A stretch of 64,000 bases of DNA from Thalassotalea marina (GCF_014656435.1 NZ_BNCK01000013.1:1-64000), one strand, 5' to 3'; shown: positions 36,160-46,524, numbered from the stretch's first letter. Numbers and translations: made by a program. Notes: a model not told the origin generated them from the sequence alone.

Positions 36160-36663
36160 ATGACTGATCCATTTTGGCAAACTAAATCGCTCGCAGAAAT
36201 GACTCGACAAGAATGGGAGTCTTTATGTGATGGTTGCGCTAAATGTTGTTTACATAAATTTATCGATGATGAAGATATCGATGAAGGCAATGATTTGCAA
36301 CCGACCGATTTTATGGCTGATAACGAACAAATGGTATATTCGAATATTGTTTGTCATTTACTAAATGATAAAACATGTCAGTGTACTAAATATAATCAAC
36401 GCACTAAATTGGTTCCAGACTGTGTTCAATTAACACAGGAAAATCTGGATGATGTTTTTTTTATGCCGCCAAGTTGCACGTATAGACGGCTTAAAGAAGG
36501 AAAGGGTTTACCCTCGTGGCATCCTTTATTACATAAAGGGAAAAAATCAGCCATGCATAAGGCTGGTATGTCGGTAAGAGGGAAGGTGATTTCAGATGCT
36601 GAAGTTGACCTCGATTTCTTTGAAGACTATATTGTTCGTTGGCCACTGAACAGTGTTGATTAA
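36160..36663 (+). CDS. YcgN-family cysteine cluster protein
   Basis: A 167-residue protein of the YcgN/UPF0260 family. The conserved cysteine cluster is visible as CDGCAKCCLHKF near residue 23, CQCTKYNQR near 85 and further Cys residues, likely binding metal. Function unknown. It follows the transglycosylase after 25 bases and is part of the rnd-ycgL-mltB-like-ycgN run. Confidence 0.9.
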   Translation: MTDPFWQTKSLAEMTRQEWESLCDGCAKCCLHKFIDDEDIDEGNDLQPTDFMADNEQMVYSNIVCHLLNDKTCQCTKYNQRTKLVPDCVQLTQENLDDVFFMPPSCTYRRLKEGKGLPSWHPLLHKGKKSAMHKAGMSVRGKVISDAEVDLDFFEDYIVRWPLNSVD

Positions 36664-36672
36664 GGATTAACT

Positions 36673-38139
36673 ATGACATGCAAAAGCAAAGTTTATAGAG
36701 GTTATTCTAGGTTTGCTTTTGTATGTACTAGCTTACGTGTAGTATCTTCAAGTCTTTTAGCAAGTTTTTGCTGTTTTAAATCTTTATCTTTTATCTATCT
36801 GTTCTGCTTTAATTCACGTTCTCAAAACAAGAGTATAATACTCGCTCAATTTGCTAAAAACAAAAATAGCTACTCTAAAAAACACTTCTTATTTCAAGTA
36901 TGTTTGTCGGTTGCACTGATTGTTAATGTCAACATTTCAAAGGCACATGCTGAAGAGGAGGTGATCAATTTTGCCATGTTGGCCCACTCAGATGAGCAAG
37001 AGTTGGCGATACGTAATTTACTGAATAAATTTGAAGCAAAAAACAAACAGATTAAAGTGCGTTTGCGTATTCTAAATGCTAGAAATTACCCTGAGCTGTA
37101 CCAAAAGTTCTTAAAAATAGCGCCAAATGTTGATGTGTTAAATTGGTATGCTGGCAAACGTTTGTTTATGTTAGCTAAGGAAGGCGAATTATCGCCAATT
37201 TCAACGTTGTGGACCACACAAAATCTTGATGTGCTTTTACCAGAATCAACTAAGCAGCAAGTATTGTTTGATCGTGAAATTTATGGTTTACCTATAAGTT
37301 TGTACACTTGGAAGATATTCTATAAAAAAACACTATTTGAAAAATTGGATATCGATGTCCCAGAAAACTGGCAACAGTTTAACTTGGTGTTAGAAACCTT
37401 ACAGAAAAATGGCATTGTACCAATAGGCTTGGGCAGTAATCCTCCATGGCAAGTGGCGGGTTGGTTTGATTATTTAATGCTACGCATTAATGGGCCCGAT
37501 GCCTATGAGCTGCTTGTAAAGGAAAATCTTCCTTTTACTTCACCACAAGTAAAAAGTGTTTTTGAACACTGGAAAAATATGCTTAATAAAGGCTATTTTT
37601 ACCAAGAACACGCTAAGTATGCTGGTGATAATTTGATGCCATTACTATATAGGGATGTTATTGGCATGAATTTAATAGGAACCATCTCTTTAAGTGATTT
37701 AAAAGCATTCCAAGAAGACAAAATAGGCTTTTTTACTTTTCCCGAAATGAATATCACCGGTGAGAATAGTATTCTGGCGCCCATGTCTGTACTCGCTTTA
37801 ACCAAAGCTGGAAAGCAAAAGAAATACTGCGCTAAATTAATTGAATTTTTTGCTGAACCAGCACATCAAAAAGTTCTTAATCAAGCGATGTCTACTATCT
37901 CTCCTTTGTCTTATTTTGAACAAACGACAAGTGTTCATGTAAAAAAATCTGCCCAATCCCTATCTCAAGCAACTCATGTTTTTCAATTCTTAGACAGGGA
38001 GTTAAGTTATGAAATGGCGGAGTTTACTAAAGCTGCGCTCGCTCGATTTTTAGAGCATCGCGATGTAGATAAAGTGACCAAAGAGTTGGAACTAAAAAGA
38101 CTGGAAAGAATGCAAGGTAAAATTAGTAAGAAAGAATAA
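36673..38139 (+). CDS. ABC-type extracellular solute-binding protein (family 1) with unusual N-terminal extension
   Basis: A 488-residue protein. From about residue 95 it is a family 1 solute-binding protein, sugar type: VINFAMLAHSDEQELAIRNLLNKFEAKNKQIKV, then KIFYKKTLFEKLDIDVPENWQQF and APMSVLALTKAGKQKKYCAKLIEFF. A signal-peptide-like segment (KKHFLFQVCLSVALIVNVNISKAHA) sits at residues ~69-94, not at the N-terminus; a Cys-rich, hydrophobic extension precedes it, and no ATG, GTG or suitable TTG lies between. The ATG has agga 8 bases upstream. No permease or ATPase gene is adjacent, so it may serve a distant transporter or a sensor. Confidence 0.8.
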   Translation: MTCKSKVYRGYSRFAFVCTSLRVVSSSLLASFCCFKSLSFIYLFCFNSRSQNKSIILAQFAKNKNSYSKKHFLFQVCLSVALIVNVNISKAHAEEEVINFAMLAHSDEQELAIRNLLNKFEAKNKQIKVRLRILNARNYPELYQKFLKIAPNVDVLNWYAGKRLFMLAKEGELSPISTLWTTQNLDVLLPESTKQQVLFDREIYGLPISLYTWKIFYKKTLFEKLDIDVPENWQQFNLVLETLQKNGIVPIGLGSNPPWQVAGWFDYLMLRINGPDAYELLVKENLPFTSPQVKSVFEHWKNMLNKGYFYQEHAKYAGDNLMPLLYRDVIGMNLIGTISLSDLKAFQEDKIGFFTFPEMNITGENSILAPMSVLALTKAGKQKKYCAKLIEFFAEPAHQKVLNQAMSTISPLSYFEQTTSVHVKKSAQSLSQATHVFQFLDRELSYEMAEFTKAALARFLEHRDVDKVTKELELKRLERMQGKISKKE

Positions 38140-38304
38140 AAAATGAACAAAGTGCTTGATATATATCCAGAGTTTGGTTAACTGTTAGGAGGGTGTATAT
38201 CTTTGTTATTGTCTTTAAATAGTCATAACATGCTATCTTGGCTGTGATGAAGACATAAAGATCATTTCCCTTATTCAATAACAAGAAAAACAGGGTGGTG
38301 TAAG

Positions 38305-39849
38305 ATGATCATTGGTGTTCCGAAAGAATCAACTCGTGGTGAAAATAGAGTAGCCGCATCTCCTACAAGTGTTAAGGCTTTAATTAAACAAGGCTTTACG
38401 GTATGTATTCAAAAAACAGCAGGACAAAAGGCTGACTTTTCTGACGATGACTTTAAAGAAGCTGGTGCGACAATTGTAACTAAGGGCAAATGTTGGCAAT
38501 CAGATATAATTTTTAAGGTCAATGCACCAACACTCGAAGAAGTCGATTTAATGAATGAAGGAGCGACACTTGTTAGCTTTATTGCACCAGCGCAGTCACC
38601 ACAGTTAATCGAGGCACTAAAAGCTAAATCTATCGATACATTGGCGATGGATATGGTGCCTAGAATGACGCGTTCACAATCACTGGATGCGCTTAGTTCC
38701 ATGGCTAATATTGCTGGCTATCGAGCGGTTATTGAAGCTACTCATCATTTTGGACGTTTTTTAACTGGCCAGATCACCGCTGCTGGAAATTTACCACCAG
38801 CAAAAGTTATGGTAATCGGTGCAGGGGTCGCAGGTTTAGCAGCCATTGGTACCGCTGGTAGTTTAGGGGCGGTAGTTCGAGCGTTTGATACTCGGCCAGA
38901 GGTGAAAGAACAAATAGAGAGTATGGGGGCGGAGTTTCTTGAGATGGACTATCAAGAGTCAGAGCAAACTGGCTCAGGTGATGGTTATGCAAAAGAAATG
39001 AGTAAAGCCTTTATTGACGCCGAAATGGCTTTGTTTGCACAGCAAGCAAAAGAAGTTGATATTATTATCACTACCGCGATGATACCAGGAAAACCAGCGC
39101 CTAAGCTTATTACCGAAAAGATGGTTAAAACCATGAAAACTGGCAGCGTCATCATTGATTTGGCTGCTGCAGGAGGTGGTAATTGCGAGCTTACGGTAGC
39201 GGGTAAAGTGGTGACAGAAAATGGCGTAAAAATAATCGGTTATACCGATCTAGTTTCAAGATTACCAAATCAGTCTTCCCAGCTTTATGCCAATAACCTC
39301 GTTAACTTGATGAAGCTTTTAGTATCAGACCAACCAGGCAATGTTTTGATAGATACTGAAGATGTTGTCATAAGGAACATGGTGGTGGTTAAAGATGGAG
39401 AGATAATGTTTCCGCCTCCACCAATTCAAGTCAGTGCTGCGCCAGTTAAAAAAGTTGAACCTGCAAACAATAACACGGCAAACGCAACAGCTGAGGTTGA
39501 AACTTCCAATTCAAAGGCAAAACCGATTGCCATGTTAATAGCTGCTTCAGCCTTTGCGTGGATAGCGAGCGTTGCACCTAGTGATTTTCTGTCACACTTT
39601 ACCGTTTTTGTTTTGTCTTGTGTGATTGGTTATTACGTTGTGTGGAATGTTACTCATGCACTTCACACGCCTTTGATGAGTGTAACTAACGCCATATCAG
39701 GGATCATCGTTGTTGGGGCGTTGTTACAGATTGGCTCTGAAAGTCTTCTTGTCCAACTTCTTGCCTTTATCGCGATATTAATTGCGTCAATTAATATTTT
39801 TGGTGGCTTTTTAGTGACCAAACGTATGTTAAAAATGTTTAAGAAGTAG
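38305..39849 (+). CDS. pntA: Proton-translocating NAD(P) transhydrogenase, alpha subunit
   Basis: A 514-residue subunit. Domain I (1-~380) binds NAD(H): [15 protein letters not shown] at the N-terminus and the Rossmann loop [20 protein letters not shown], with [19 protein letters not shown]. After a linker rich in Ala/Asn/Pro, four transmembrane helices fill ~405-510. With PntB it drives NADPH formation from NADH using the proton gradient. Nine bases separate it from pntB. Confidence 0.96.
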   Translation: MIIGVPKESTRGENRVAASPTSVKALIKQGFTVCIQKTAGQKADFSDDDFKEAGATIVTKGKCWQSDIIFKVNAPTLEEVDLMNEGATLVSFIAPAQSPQLIEALKAKSIDTLAMDMVPRMTRSQSLDALSSMANIAGYRAVIEATHHFGRFLTGQITAAGNLPPAKVMVIGAGVAGLAAIGTAGSLGAVVRAFDTRPEVKEQIESMGAEFLEMDYQESEQTGSGDGYAKEMSKAFIDAEMALFAQQAKEVDIIITTAMIPGKPAPKLITEKMVKTMKTGSVIIDLAAAGGGNCELTVAGKVVTENGVKIIGYTDLVSRLPNQSSQLYANNLVNLMKLLVSDQPGNVLIDTEDVVIRNMVVVKDGEIMFPPPPIQVSAAPVKKVEPANNNTANATAEVETSNSKAKPIAMLIAASAFAWIASVAPSDFLSHFTVFVLSCVIGYYVVWNVTHALHTPLMSVTNAISGIIVVGALLQIGSESLLVQLLAFIAILIASINIFGGFLVTKRMLKMFKK

Positions 39850-39858
39850 GGGCTTGAT

Positions 39859-41262
39859 ATGACACTTTCACCAGGTTTAATTACAGCGGCATATATTGTT
39901 GCTGCGTTACTTTTTATTTTCAGTCTATCAGGCCTAAGTAAGCAAGAAACGGCTCAATCAGGCAATACCTATGGCATTATTGGCATGACTATCGCCTTGT
40001 TGGCCTCTATTGTTGATCCCAATGTTGAAAACACTGGACTAATTATTTTGGCTATTGTCATTGGTGGCGCAATTGGAATGCACTTGGCAAAAAAAGTCGA
40101 AATGACTCAAATGCCTGAGCTTGTCGCTATCTTACATAGCTTTGTTGGTTTAGCCGCCGTATTGGTCGGTTTTAACAGCTATTATGAGCATATGGAATCC
40201 GTCAGCCAATTGACTGCACATCAAAGCACTAGTGCTGCGATTCACTTAGGGGAAGTATTTATTGGAGTGTTTATCGGGGCAGTTACTTTTACGGGTTCAG
40301 TCGTTGCTTTTGGCAAACTTAGAGGGTTGATCAATTCAGCCGCTTTGATGTTACCACACCGCCATAAAGCTAACCTCCTAGCGGGTCTTGTCTGTTTGGC
40401 GCTAATGATAGTATTTATAGCGCAGCATGGCTCAGATAGCGCACTGTACCTGATGACAATCATTGCCTTGATATTTGGGTGGCATTTAGTAGCGTCCATT
40501 GGCGGAGCTGATATGCCAGTTGTCGTCTCTATGTTAAATTCCTATTCTGGCTGGGCAGCAGCAGCAGCGGGTTTTATGTTAAGCAATGACTTGCTTATTG
40601 TAACGGGGGCCTTGGTTGGCTCTTCAGGTGCTATTTTGTCATACATTATGTGCAAGGCTATGAATCGCTCTTTTATTAGTGTCATCGCTGGTGGCTTTGG
40701 CACAAATGTTGTGGTTGATGGAGATAAAGATTACGGGAAACATGTAGAAGCACAAGCCGAAGAGGTAGCTAGTATACTTTCGCACGCTAAAACTGTCATT
40801 ATAACCCCAGGTTATGGTATGGCAGTTGCGCAAGCTCAGTACCCTGTTTATGAGCTTACACAAAAATTAAAAGCTAAAGGCATAGAAGTTAGATTTGGCA
40901 TTCATCCGGTTGCTGGCCGATTGCCAGGTCATATGAATGTATTGCTGGCAGAAGCGAAAGTGCCTTACGATATTGTTCTTGGTTTAGAAGAGATTAATGA
41001 GGACTTTCAAAATACCGACGTTGTACTAGTGATAGGCGCTAATGATACGGTGAACCCTGCAGCTGCGGAAGATCCTGGTAGCCCAATTGCAGGTATGCCA
41101 GTATTGGAAGTATGGCATGCTAAAAACGTTGTAGTGTTTAAACGTTCAATGAGCACGGGTTATGCTGGTGTGCAAAATCCTTTATTTTTTAAGCAGAACA
41201 GCAAGATGCTTTTTGGTGATGCTAAAGCGTCAGTAGAAAAGATAATACAGTCGCTCGATTAG
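39859..41262 (+). CDS. pntB: Proton-translocating NAD(P) transhydrogenase, beta subunit
   Basis: A 467-residue subunit. About nine transmembrane helices (1-~260) form domain II; the soluble NADP-binding domain III follows, with [56 protein letters not shown] and [16 protein letters not shown]. Normal length (E. coli 462). Cotranscribed with pntA and followed by a strong AT-rich terminator. Confidence 0.96.
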   Translation: MTLSPGLITAAYIVAALLFIFSLSGLSKQETAQSGNTYGIIGMTIALLASIVDPNVENTGLIILAIVIGGAIGMHLAKKVEMTQMPELVAILHSFVGLAAVLVGFNSYYEHMESVSQLTAHQSTSAAIHLGEVFIGVFIGAVTFTGSVVAFGKLRGLINSAALMLPHRHKANLLAGLVCLALMIVFIAQHGSDSALYLMTIIALIFGWHLVASIGGADMPVVVSMLNSYSGWAAAAAGFMLSNDLLIVTGALVGSSGAILSYIMCKAMNRSFISVIAGGFGTNVVVDGDKDYGKHVEAQAEEVASILSHAKTVIITPGYGMAVAQAQYPVYELTQKLKAKGIEVRFGIHPVAGRLPGHMNVLLAEAKVPYDIVLGLEEINEDFQNTDVVLVIGANDTVNPAAAEDPGSPIAGMPVLEVWHAKNVVVFKRSMSTGYAGVQNPLFFKQNSKMLFGDAKASVEKIIQSLD

Positions 41263-41285
41263 TGCTCAAAAGCTTTATTGTATAG

Positions 41286-41325
41286 CAAAATAAGTTAAGT
41301 ATTTACGCTTAACTTATTTTGTTTG
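41286..41325 (+). terminator. Terminator after pntAB
   Basis: A 14-bp perfect stem, caaaataagttaag (41286-41299) / cttaacttattttg (41308-41321), with an 8-base loop and a following T-rich stretch. Confidence 0.75.
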
Positions 41326-41433
41326 TCGTGTTTGGAAACTGATATAAAGTGAAGTGACCCGATGAGTGCTTTCAATCATGATTGTTAAGTGGAATTTTGT
41401 TAAGCTATAACAAACTTATTATAGAGAATAAAA

Positions 41434-42834
41434 GTGATTTTTGATTTTGTTAGCACCCTTAACGGTTATTTGTGGGGCAGCATTCTTATATATTTATTGA
41501 CTGGTTGTGGTATTTGGTTCACTTTCCGTTTAAAAGCCATTCAATTTCGTCATTTCTTCCATATGTTTTCTTTGCTTAAATCAAGTCGTCAAAGCAATAA
41601 CCATGGCATATCATCTTTTCAAGCGTTGTGTACATCATTAGCGGCTCGCATAGGCACGGGTAATCTTATGGGAGTTGCCGTTGCTATTTCACTAGGTGGC
41701 GCAGGCGCCGTATTTTGGATGTGGTTAATTGCACTAGTAGGTATGGCAACGGCTTTTTCTGAAAGTTTATTAGGGCAACTTTATAAAGAAAAAGATCGAA
41801 ATGGTAATTTCAGAGGTGGTCCTGCGTATTACATGAGTAAGGGGCTTGGCAGTAAGCCACTAGCAATCACTTTTTCATTGTGTTTGTTTTTTGGTTACGG
41901 CTTTGTTTTTAGTTCAGTGCAAGCAAACTCTATAACTGATGCATTTGCTGGTTCGTTTGGTATCGAACCGTTAGTTACAGGCATTATAATTACCATTGCC
42001 ACCGCCTGGATAATATTTGGCGGACTTAAAAATATTGCACGTTTTGCTGAATTAGCCGTGCCTTTTATGGGGATCACATACTTTTGCATTTGTCTGATCG
42101 TTATTTTTATTAACTACGATAAAGTGCCTGGGATCTTAATCAACATCATAGAATCAGCATTTGGTTTACAAGAAGCTGGAGGTGGTTTAGTTGGTGCAGC
42201 GATAGTGCAAGGTGTTAAAAGGGGTCTGTACTCAAACGAAGCTGGTATGGGGAGTTCACCCAATGTAGCAGCGGCAGCAATTCCAAATCCGCCACACCCA
42301 GCATCACAGGGTTATGTACAAATGTTGGCGGTATTTTTTGATACCATTGTTATTTGTACTTGTACTGCATTGCTAATTTTATTGTTTGACGATGGTGGAC
42401 AAGGGTTTGAAGGAATTCAACTTACCCAGCAAGCCTTAGCCGCTCAAGTAGGGGCGTGGGGCAGTGACTTTATTTCTATAGCTATTTTGTTTTTTGGCTT
42501 TACCTCAATAGTTGCTAACTTTGCCTATGCCGACAACAACTTGAAGTATTTGAACATGGATAATATGTTGGGGCACTGGTTTTTACGACTAGGTTTTCTA
42601 GCTATGCTAGTTTTTGGTTCAGTGGCTAGTTTACCGCAAGTGATAGCATTAGCAGATATGTCGACAGGTCTTATGACGATTGTCAATGTGACTGCACTAT
42701 TTTTGCTGTCCAAAGTTATCGTCAGTGTTACCAAAGATTATCATCAGCAAATGAAAAACAACACCTTGCCTTTTTATCAGCCAAATAAAGAAGAACACAG
42801 TAAGTTGAGATTAACAAAAGGAATTTGGCAGTAA
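41434..42834 (+). CDS. Alanine/glycine:cation symporter (AGCS family)
   Basis: A 466-residue inner-membrane transporter with about eleven helices. Family signatures: ALCTSLAARIGTGNLMGVAVAI near residue 65, FRGGPAYYMSKGLG, and GLYSNEAGMGSSPNVAAAA near 270. It imports alanine or glycine with Na+ (or H+). Start codon is GTG at 41434. The terminator at 42872-42910 follows. No glycine-riboswitch-like sequence is visible upstream. Confidence 0.93.
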   Translation: MIFDFVSTLNGYLWGSILIYLLTGCGIWFTFRLKAIQFRHFFHMFSLLKSSRQSNNHGISSFQALCTSLAARIGTGNLMGVAVAISLGGAGAVFWMWLIALVGMATAFSESLLGQLYKEKDRNGNFRGGPAYYMSKGLGSKPLAITFSLCLFFGYGFVFSSVQANSITDAFAGSFGIEPLVTGIIITIATAWIIFGGLKNIARFAELAVPFMGITYFCICLIVIFINYDKVPGILINIIESAFGLQEAGGGLVGAAIVQGVKRGLYSNEAGMGSSPNVAAAAIPNPPHPASQGYVQMLAVFFDTIVICTCTALLILLFDDGGQGFEGIQLTQQALAAQVGAWGSDFISIAILFFGFTSIVANFAYADNNLKYLNMDNMLGHWFLRLGFLAMLVFGSVASLPQVIALADMSTGLMTIVNVTALFLLSKVIVSVTKDYHQQMKNNTLPFYQPNKEEHSKLRLTKGIWQ

Positions 42835-42871
42835 TTATTTCAGTTCCTTTTCACTAATTTCGATAATTATT

Positions 42872-42910
42872 AACTCAACAGGTAAATTAACTATGCCTGT
42901 TGAGTTTTTT
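42872..42910 (+). terminator. Terminator after the AGCS symporter gene
   Basis: aactcaacagg (42872-42882) / cctgttgagtt (42896-42906), 11 bp, followed by tttt. Confidence 0.85.
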
Positions 42911-42988
42911 AAAACCTCATTAAAAACATCATATCGTTTCAAGGTCGAATTACCGTTAACTCGCCAAGCTTTTATTTTCATTTGCGCC

Positions 42989-43315
42989 CTATAAATAAGG
43001 CGTTTTATTGATGACATGGTTGACCTTTTTGCGGTTGCAATTTTCTTCGTTATTGCTATCAAGATGTTGAAAGTGCCGCTCAACACGTTGTTCGTTTAAA
43101 TGGTGTTTTTTAAATTCGTCTAGTGAAATTTTACTATCATCATTGATATCAATTTGTTTAAACAGCTCAATGGGGTTGGTCGTCAGTAACTTGCCTTCAT
43201 GCGCTTGAGATGATGCACTGTTTGAAATCAACAATAAGGTCAATAAACTCAGCGGTAAGTAAATTTTCGTTTTCAATCTGGAGTCCAAATGGCGTTTTCT
43301 TGGTTTAAAACACAA
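42989..43315 (-). CDS. Small exported EF-hand protein
   Basis: A 108-residue protein. A signal peptide (KIYLPLSLLTLLLISNSASSQAHE) is followed by one canonical EF-hand loop, DINDDSKISLDE, with Asp/Asn at positions 1, 3 and 5 and Glu at 12. A second loop-like region, DSNNEENCNRKK, lacks the Glu at position 12 and looks degenerate or frame-damaged. Probable periplasmic calcium-binding protein. Divergent from the DEAD-box gene. The start is uncertain; a later TTG would also keep the signal peptide. Confidence 0.6.
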   Translation of the reverse strand: MCFKPRKRHLDSRLKTKIYLPLSLLTLLLISNSASSQAHEGKLLTTNPIELFKQIDINDDSKISLDEFKKHHLNEQRVERHFQHLDSNNEENCNRKKVNHVINKTPYL

Positions 43316-43373
43316 GATAAGCCGTAAATGTTCAAGAATTTAGGCGTAAATGTGCAAACATTGAGAATAATCT

Positions 43374-43382
43374 TGCTATAAT
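43374..43382 (+). promoter_or_regulatory. Extended -10 promoter of the DEAD-box gene
   Basis: tgctataat: a TGn extension and a perfect TATAAT (43377-43382), 35 bases before the start codon. The -35 region (gcaaac at 43354) is weak, as expected for an extended -10 promoter. Confidence 0.55.
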
Positions 43383-43417
43383 TCGCGCCAATTTGAATTG
43401 AAATAAATGGTGAACGT

Positions 43418-44713
43418 GTGAGTGTTGATGCAATAGGCTTATCAGCTGATTTATTAGAGGGTGTAAAGGCTTGTGGATATAAAACCTTAACACCAATTCA
43501 GCAAAGCGCTATTCCGGTGATTCGCTCTGGAAAAGATGTATTAGCGTGTGCACAAACGGGCACGGGAAAAACGGCAGCATTTACCTTGCCTTTACTAGAT
43601 ATTGTTAATAAATCAGAAAAGGCAGACGGACAGGTTCGTGCATTAATTTTAACGCCAACACGTGAATTAGCGATGCAAGTTGCTGAAAACATAAGTAAGT
43701 ACGCGCAGTTTATGCCGATTAAAACCGGTGTTATTTATGGTGGCGCTAAAATGGCGACACAAGCGAATATGTTAAAAGATGGTGTTGATATCCTAGTTGC
43801 TACCACTGGCAGATTACTAGAACATGTTGCTTTGCGTAATGTACAGCTTGGACAAGTAAAGCATGTTGTATTAGACGAAGCTGACCGTATGCTTGATATG
43901 GGTTTTTTAACTGATATAGAGCGTATTTTTCAGCACATTAAGGTTCATCCGCAAACCTTAATGTTTTCGGCCACGTTTTCACATAAAGTCACGTCATTAG
44001 CAAAACAAATTCTTCATCATCCCAAAACGATTGAAGTTGCTAAGCAAAATACAACCTCAGGTAAAGTAAAACAGCATGTTTACTGGGTTAGCGAACAAAG
44101 AAAGCGAGAGTTACTAAGTGAATTAATAGGTGTTAATAATTGGCGCCAAGTCATGGTGTTTGCTGGGACAAGAGAAAGTGCCAATCAACTGGCAAAAGAA
44201 TTAAAGCTTGATGGTATTAAAACGGCCTTGTGTCACGGTGAAAAGTCACAGGGTGCAAGAAACAAAGCGCTAGAGCAGTTTACTTCTGGTGAAGTAAGAG
44301 TATTGGTTGCAACTGATGTAGCGGCGAGAGGATTAGATATTCCCGATCTGCCATACGTGGTCAATTTTCATTTACCATTTTTAGCCGAAGATTACGTGCA
44401 TCGTATTGGTCGCACGGGTAGAGCTGGCAAATCAGGTGTCGCTATTTCTTTAGTAAGCCCTAAAGATGAAAAGTTTCTTGGTAATATCGAGTCATTGATC
44501 GGCCGCAAGTTTCAGCGAATTATCGTACCTGGTTATGAGTTTGATGCTACTAAAGAAAGTAGACAGCCGTTAAAAGCTAAACCTAATACTGATAAAAATC
44601 GCTATCAAAAAACGCGAGATAAAAATATTGCGATAGAAAAAAAGCGCAGTTCAAAAAGCGTTCCGTCGAAGGGAAAAGTAAAATCGCAGGTGAAAAAAAC
44701 TCGTCGTAAATAA
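43418..44713 (+). CDS. DEAD-box RNA helicase, RhlE-like
   Basis: A 431-residue RNA helicase. Motifs in order: Q motif (GYKTLTPIQQSAIP), Walker A AQTGTGKT, PTRELAMQV, DEAD in VLDEADRMLDMGF, SAT in MFSATFS, ARGLDIPDLPYVVNF, and HRIGRTGRAG. DEADRMLDMGF suits the RhlE group. The C-terminus is a basic tail (KRSSKSVPSKGKVKSQVKKTRRK) likely to bind RNA. GTG start. It shares one base with the next gene's start. Confidence 0.93.
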   Translation: MSVDAIGLSADLLEGVKACGYKTLTPIQQSAIPVIRSGKDVLACAQTGTGKTAAFTLPLLDIVNKSEKADGQVRALILTPTRELAMQVAENISKYAQFMPIKTGVIYGGAKMATQANMLKDGVDILVATTGRLLEHVALRNVQLGQVKHVVLDEADRMLDMGFLTDIERIFQHIKVHPQTLMFSATFSHKVTSLAKQILHHPKTIEVAKQNTTSGKVKQHVYWVSEQRKRELLSELIGVNNWRQVMVFAGTRESANQLAKELKLDGIKTALCHGEKSQGARNKALEQFTSGEVRVLVATDVAARGLDIPDLPYVVNFHLPFLAEDYVHRIGRTGRAGKSGVAISLVSPKDEKFLGNIESLIGRKFQRIIVPGYEFDATKESRQPLKAKPNTDKNRYQKTRDKNIAIEKKRSSKSVPSKGKVKSQVKKTRRK

Positions 44714-45366
44714 TGATGAATGTTTGCCAACCAATTGAAACTCCGTTTGAATATCGGCACGTATGTTGGTTCTGTGGTGAGCCAAGTTGCTGCAATTATT
44801 TATTTGCACCGTCAACTCGTTACATCATAGAGCCAGTCCATCCGGCTTTGTCGCTTAACACTTGCAAAGAATGCAAGGTCATCGCTAACCAATCAACGGC
44901 TGAAAACATTTGGCATATAAGGTTAGACGTCAAACAGGGGTTGATGAGAAAGTACCACGATCATTTAGCTATAGGCATTAATTGGACTGAACAAGAGTTA
45001 GAAGAAGCTGAATTTGAAGGTGGTAATTTCGAAAGTTTTAAGCGCTCCGCATGGATGATGTATGAAATAGCGCGAGAGCGAGTAAATTTTATTGGTTGGC
45101 CAATTGAAATCGCTGGGGTCAATATTGATGACCTTCAATATTTAGTACCGGAGCCATTTATCTTTGATGGTGTTGAGTTTCCTTGTCTAGACGATGCGAT
45201 CAGTCACTATTCTAGAACCTTTGGTCTTCACAAAAAGTATTTAAGCCAGGTGCTGTCGTTTATGGGGAAAGAGCAATTTGCCAAAGCGGTGCGCTTTTGC
45301 CGTTTGCAAATTGGAGCGACGCCCAGTGAGCGAAAATTAGCGCTATTAGCCTTAAATCAAAAATAG
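44713..45366 (+). CDS. Conserved hypothetical protein with Cys-rich N-terminus
   Basis: A 217-residue protein. The N-terminal part has paired cysteines (CWFCGEPSCC at ~18-27, and CKECKV further on), suggesting a zinc site; the rest is helical, with FKRSAWMMYEIARERVNFIGWP and a C-terminal region FCRLQIGATPSERKLALLAL. Its ATG overlaps the helicase stop, so expression is coupled and an RNA-related role is possible (inference). Not recognised as a named family. Confidence 0.75.
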   Translation: MMNVCQPIETPFEYRHVCWFCGEPSCCNYLFAPSTRYIIEPVHPALSLNTCKECKVIANQSTAENIWHIRLDVKQGLMRKYHDHLAIGINWTEQELEEAEFEGGNFESFKRSAWMMYEIARERVNFIGWPIEIAGVNIDDLQYLVPEPFIFDGVEFPCLDDAISHYSRTFGLHKKYLSQVLSFMGKEQFAKAVRFCRLQIGATPSERKLALLALNQK

Positions 45367-45379
45367 GGTTGTTACTCAT

Positions 45380-46273
45380 TTATTTGATTTGATAAACCGA
45401 ATTTCCTTGCGCCATCTTATTAGCATAAAGTTGCTGATCTGCGCGTTCAAAAAATGAATCTTCAGTATCAGATCGAGTCATTAAAGTTGCACCAAGAGAA
45501 GTTGACACTTGGTATTGTGCTAACAATGAATCTTGTGCGATGAGTGAATGAACTCTATGTGAAATGATCGACATTGAATTAGTATCTGCATCTTCAATAA
45601 GAATAACGAACTCGTCACCACCAAATCTAAACACGCTATCTGAATCACGTACACTTTGACGCAATACGCTAGCAAAACGTTTTAAAATATTGTCTCCAAT
45701 ATGGTGACCATGTGTATCATTGATTTGTTTAAATTTATTTAGATCGCCAATCATTAATGCCACTTTTGAACCTTGGCGATTTGCATGATGCATGGCACGT
45801 TTTAACTGCTCGTCAAAGTATCGGCGATTTCCCAATGACGTCAGCGCATCTTGCATGGACATTTTAAGCGCCTGTTGATATTTCACTGCATTGTTTATCG
45901 GATGGATCAATAATTGATGCAGCTCGGTTAAAATGTCGAAGTTTGTTAGGCTAATAGGGCTATTCAGGGCATAAGTTAATGTGCCAATGTAATCATTGTT
46001 TAGGCGTAACTCAAATCTACGCTCATTTTTACCTAAATGACTACCACGGGCTTCGGCACTAAGTTCATCATTTTTAAAATATAACCCTGAAAAATCTGCA
46101 TACTTAGCTACTTCCATTGAAAAAATATTGAGTAATCCATTTAATTCTAAGCTCGTTTGCAATTGCTCTGCTAAAGCAAGCTTGCGTGCCGTCGCAACTT
46201 TGTCTTGCTCTGTAAAAATTTTAAATGCATTAAAATCAATATTGCTGTTTTCAACTAGATTAAGCGTTTGCAT
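45380..46273 (-). CDS. Diguanylate cyclase (GGDEF)
   Basis: A 297-residue protein. The N-terminal ~125 residues form a GAF-like sensory region; the C-terminal cyclase domain runs from DALTSLGNRRYFDEQL to the end. The active-site motif is an intact GGDEF (FRFGGDEFVIL), and an RxxD inhibitory site (RDSD) lies five residues before it, so product inhibition is likely. It would make cyclic di-GMP, the ligand of the riboswitch near 50.3 kb; any direct link is inference. Confidence 0.92.
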   Translation of the reverse strand: MQTLNLVENSNIDFNAFKIFTEQDKVATARKLALAEQLQTSLELNGLLNIFSMEVAKYADFSGLYFKNDELSAEARGSHLGKNERRFELRLNNDYIGTLTYALNSPISLTNFDILTELHQLLIHPINNAVKYQQALKMSMQDALTSLGNRRYFDEQLKRAMHHANRQGSKVALMIGDLNKFKQINDTHGHHIGDNILKRFASVLRQSVRDSDSVFRFGGDEFVILIEDADTNSMSIISHRVHSLIAQDSLLAQYQVSTSLGATLMTRSDTEDSFFERADQQLYANKMAQGNSVYQIK

Positions 46274-46524
46274 TTGAATACCTCAAAAAAACCATCGATT
46301 TTTTAATGCAAAAATTAAGCCTAATTTTAAATAACTAAAATTAACAAAGAATTAGGTTTTATGAATACATGACATTTACATTTTTAAAGGGCTGCAAGAG
46401 GAAAAAGGCAAATTTTTGGCGGTTAATATTTGCCGCACAATAAAACGTTAAAACTATCTTTGTAAGAGCAACTATTTGGCTATACTATAAATTATAGTTA
46501 GTTTTTATTTTTATTAGGTTTTTT

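Noticed and set aside
41322-41433. Possible glycine riboswitch before the AGCS symporter
   Set aside because: The conserved tandem-aptamer core elements are not seen, and the space left after the pntAB terminator is only about 110 bases.
42835-43086. Minus-strand frame of 83 residues overlapping the EF-hand gene
   Set aside because: It covers the terminator of the AGCS gene, has no recognisable domain and overlaps the better-supported EF-hand frame.
46407-46434. Hairpin ggcaaat/atttgcc, first considered as another cyclic-di-GMP aptamer
   Set aside because: The other conserved GEMM-I blocks are absent.
46274-46524. AT-rich inverted repeats upstream of the CPA2 antiporter (for example 46484-46498)
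   Set aside because: Short palindromes in very AT-rich DNA are expected by chance; no convincing terminator or operator pattern.
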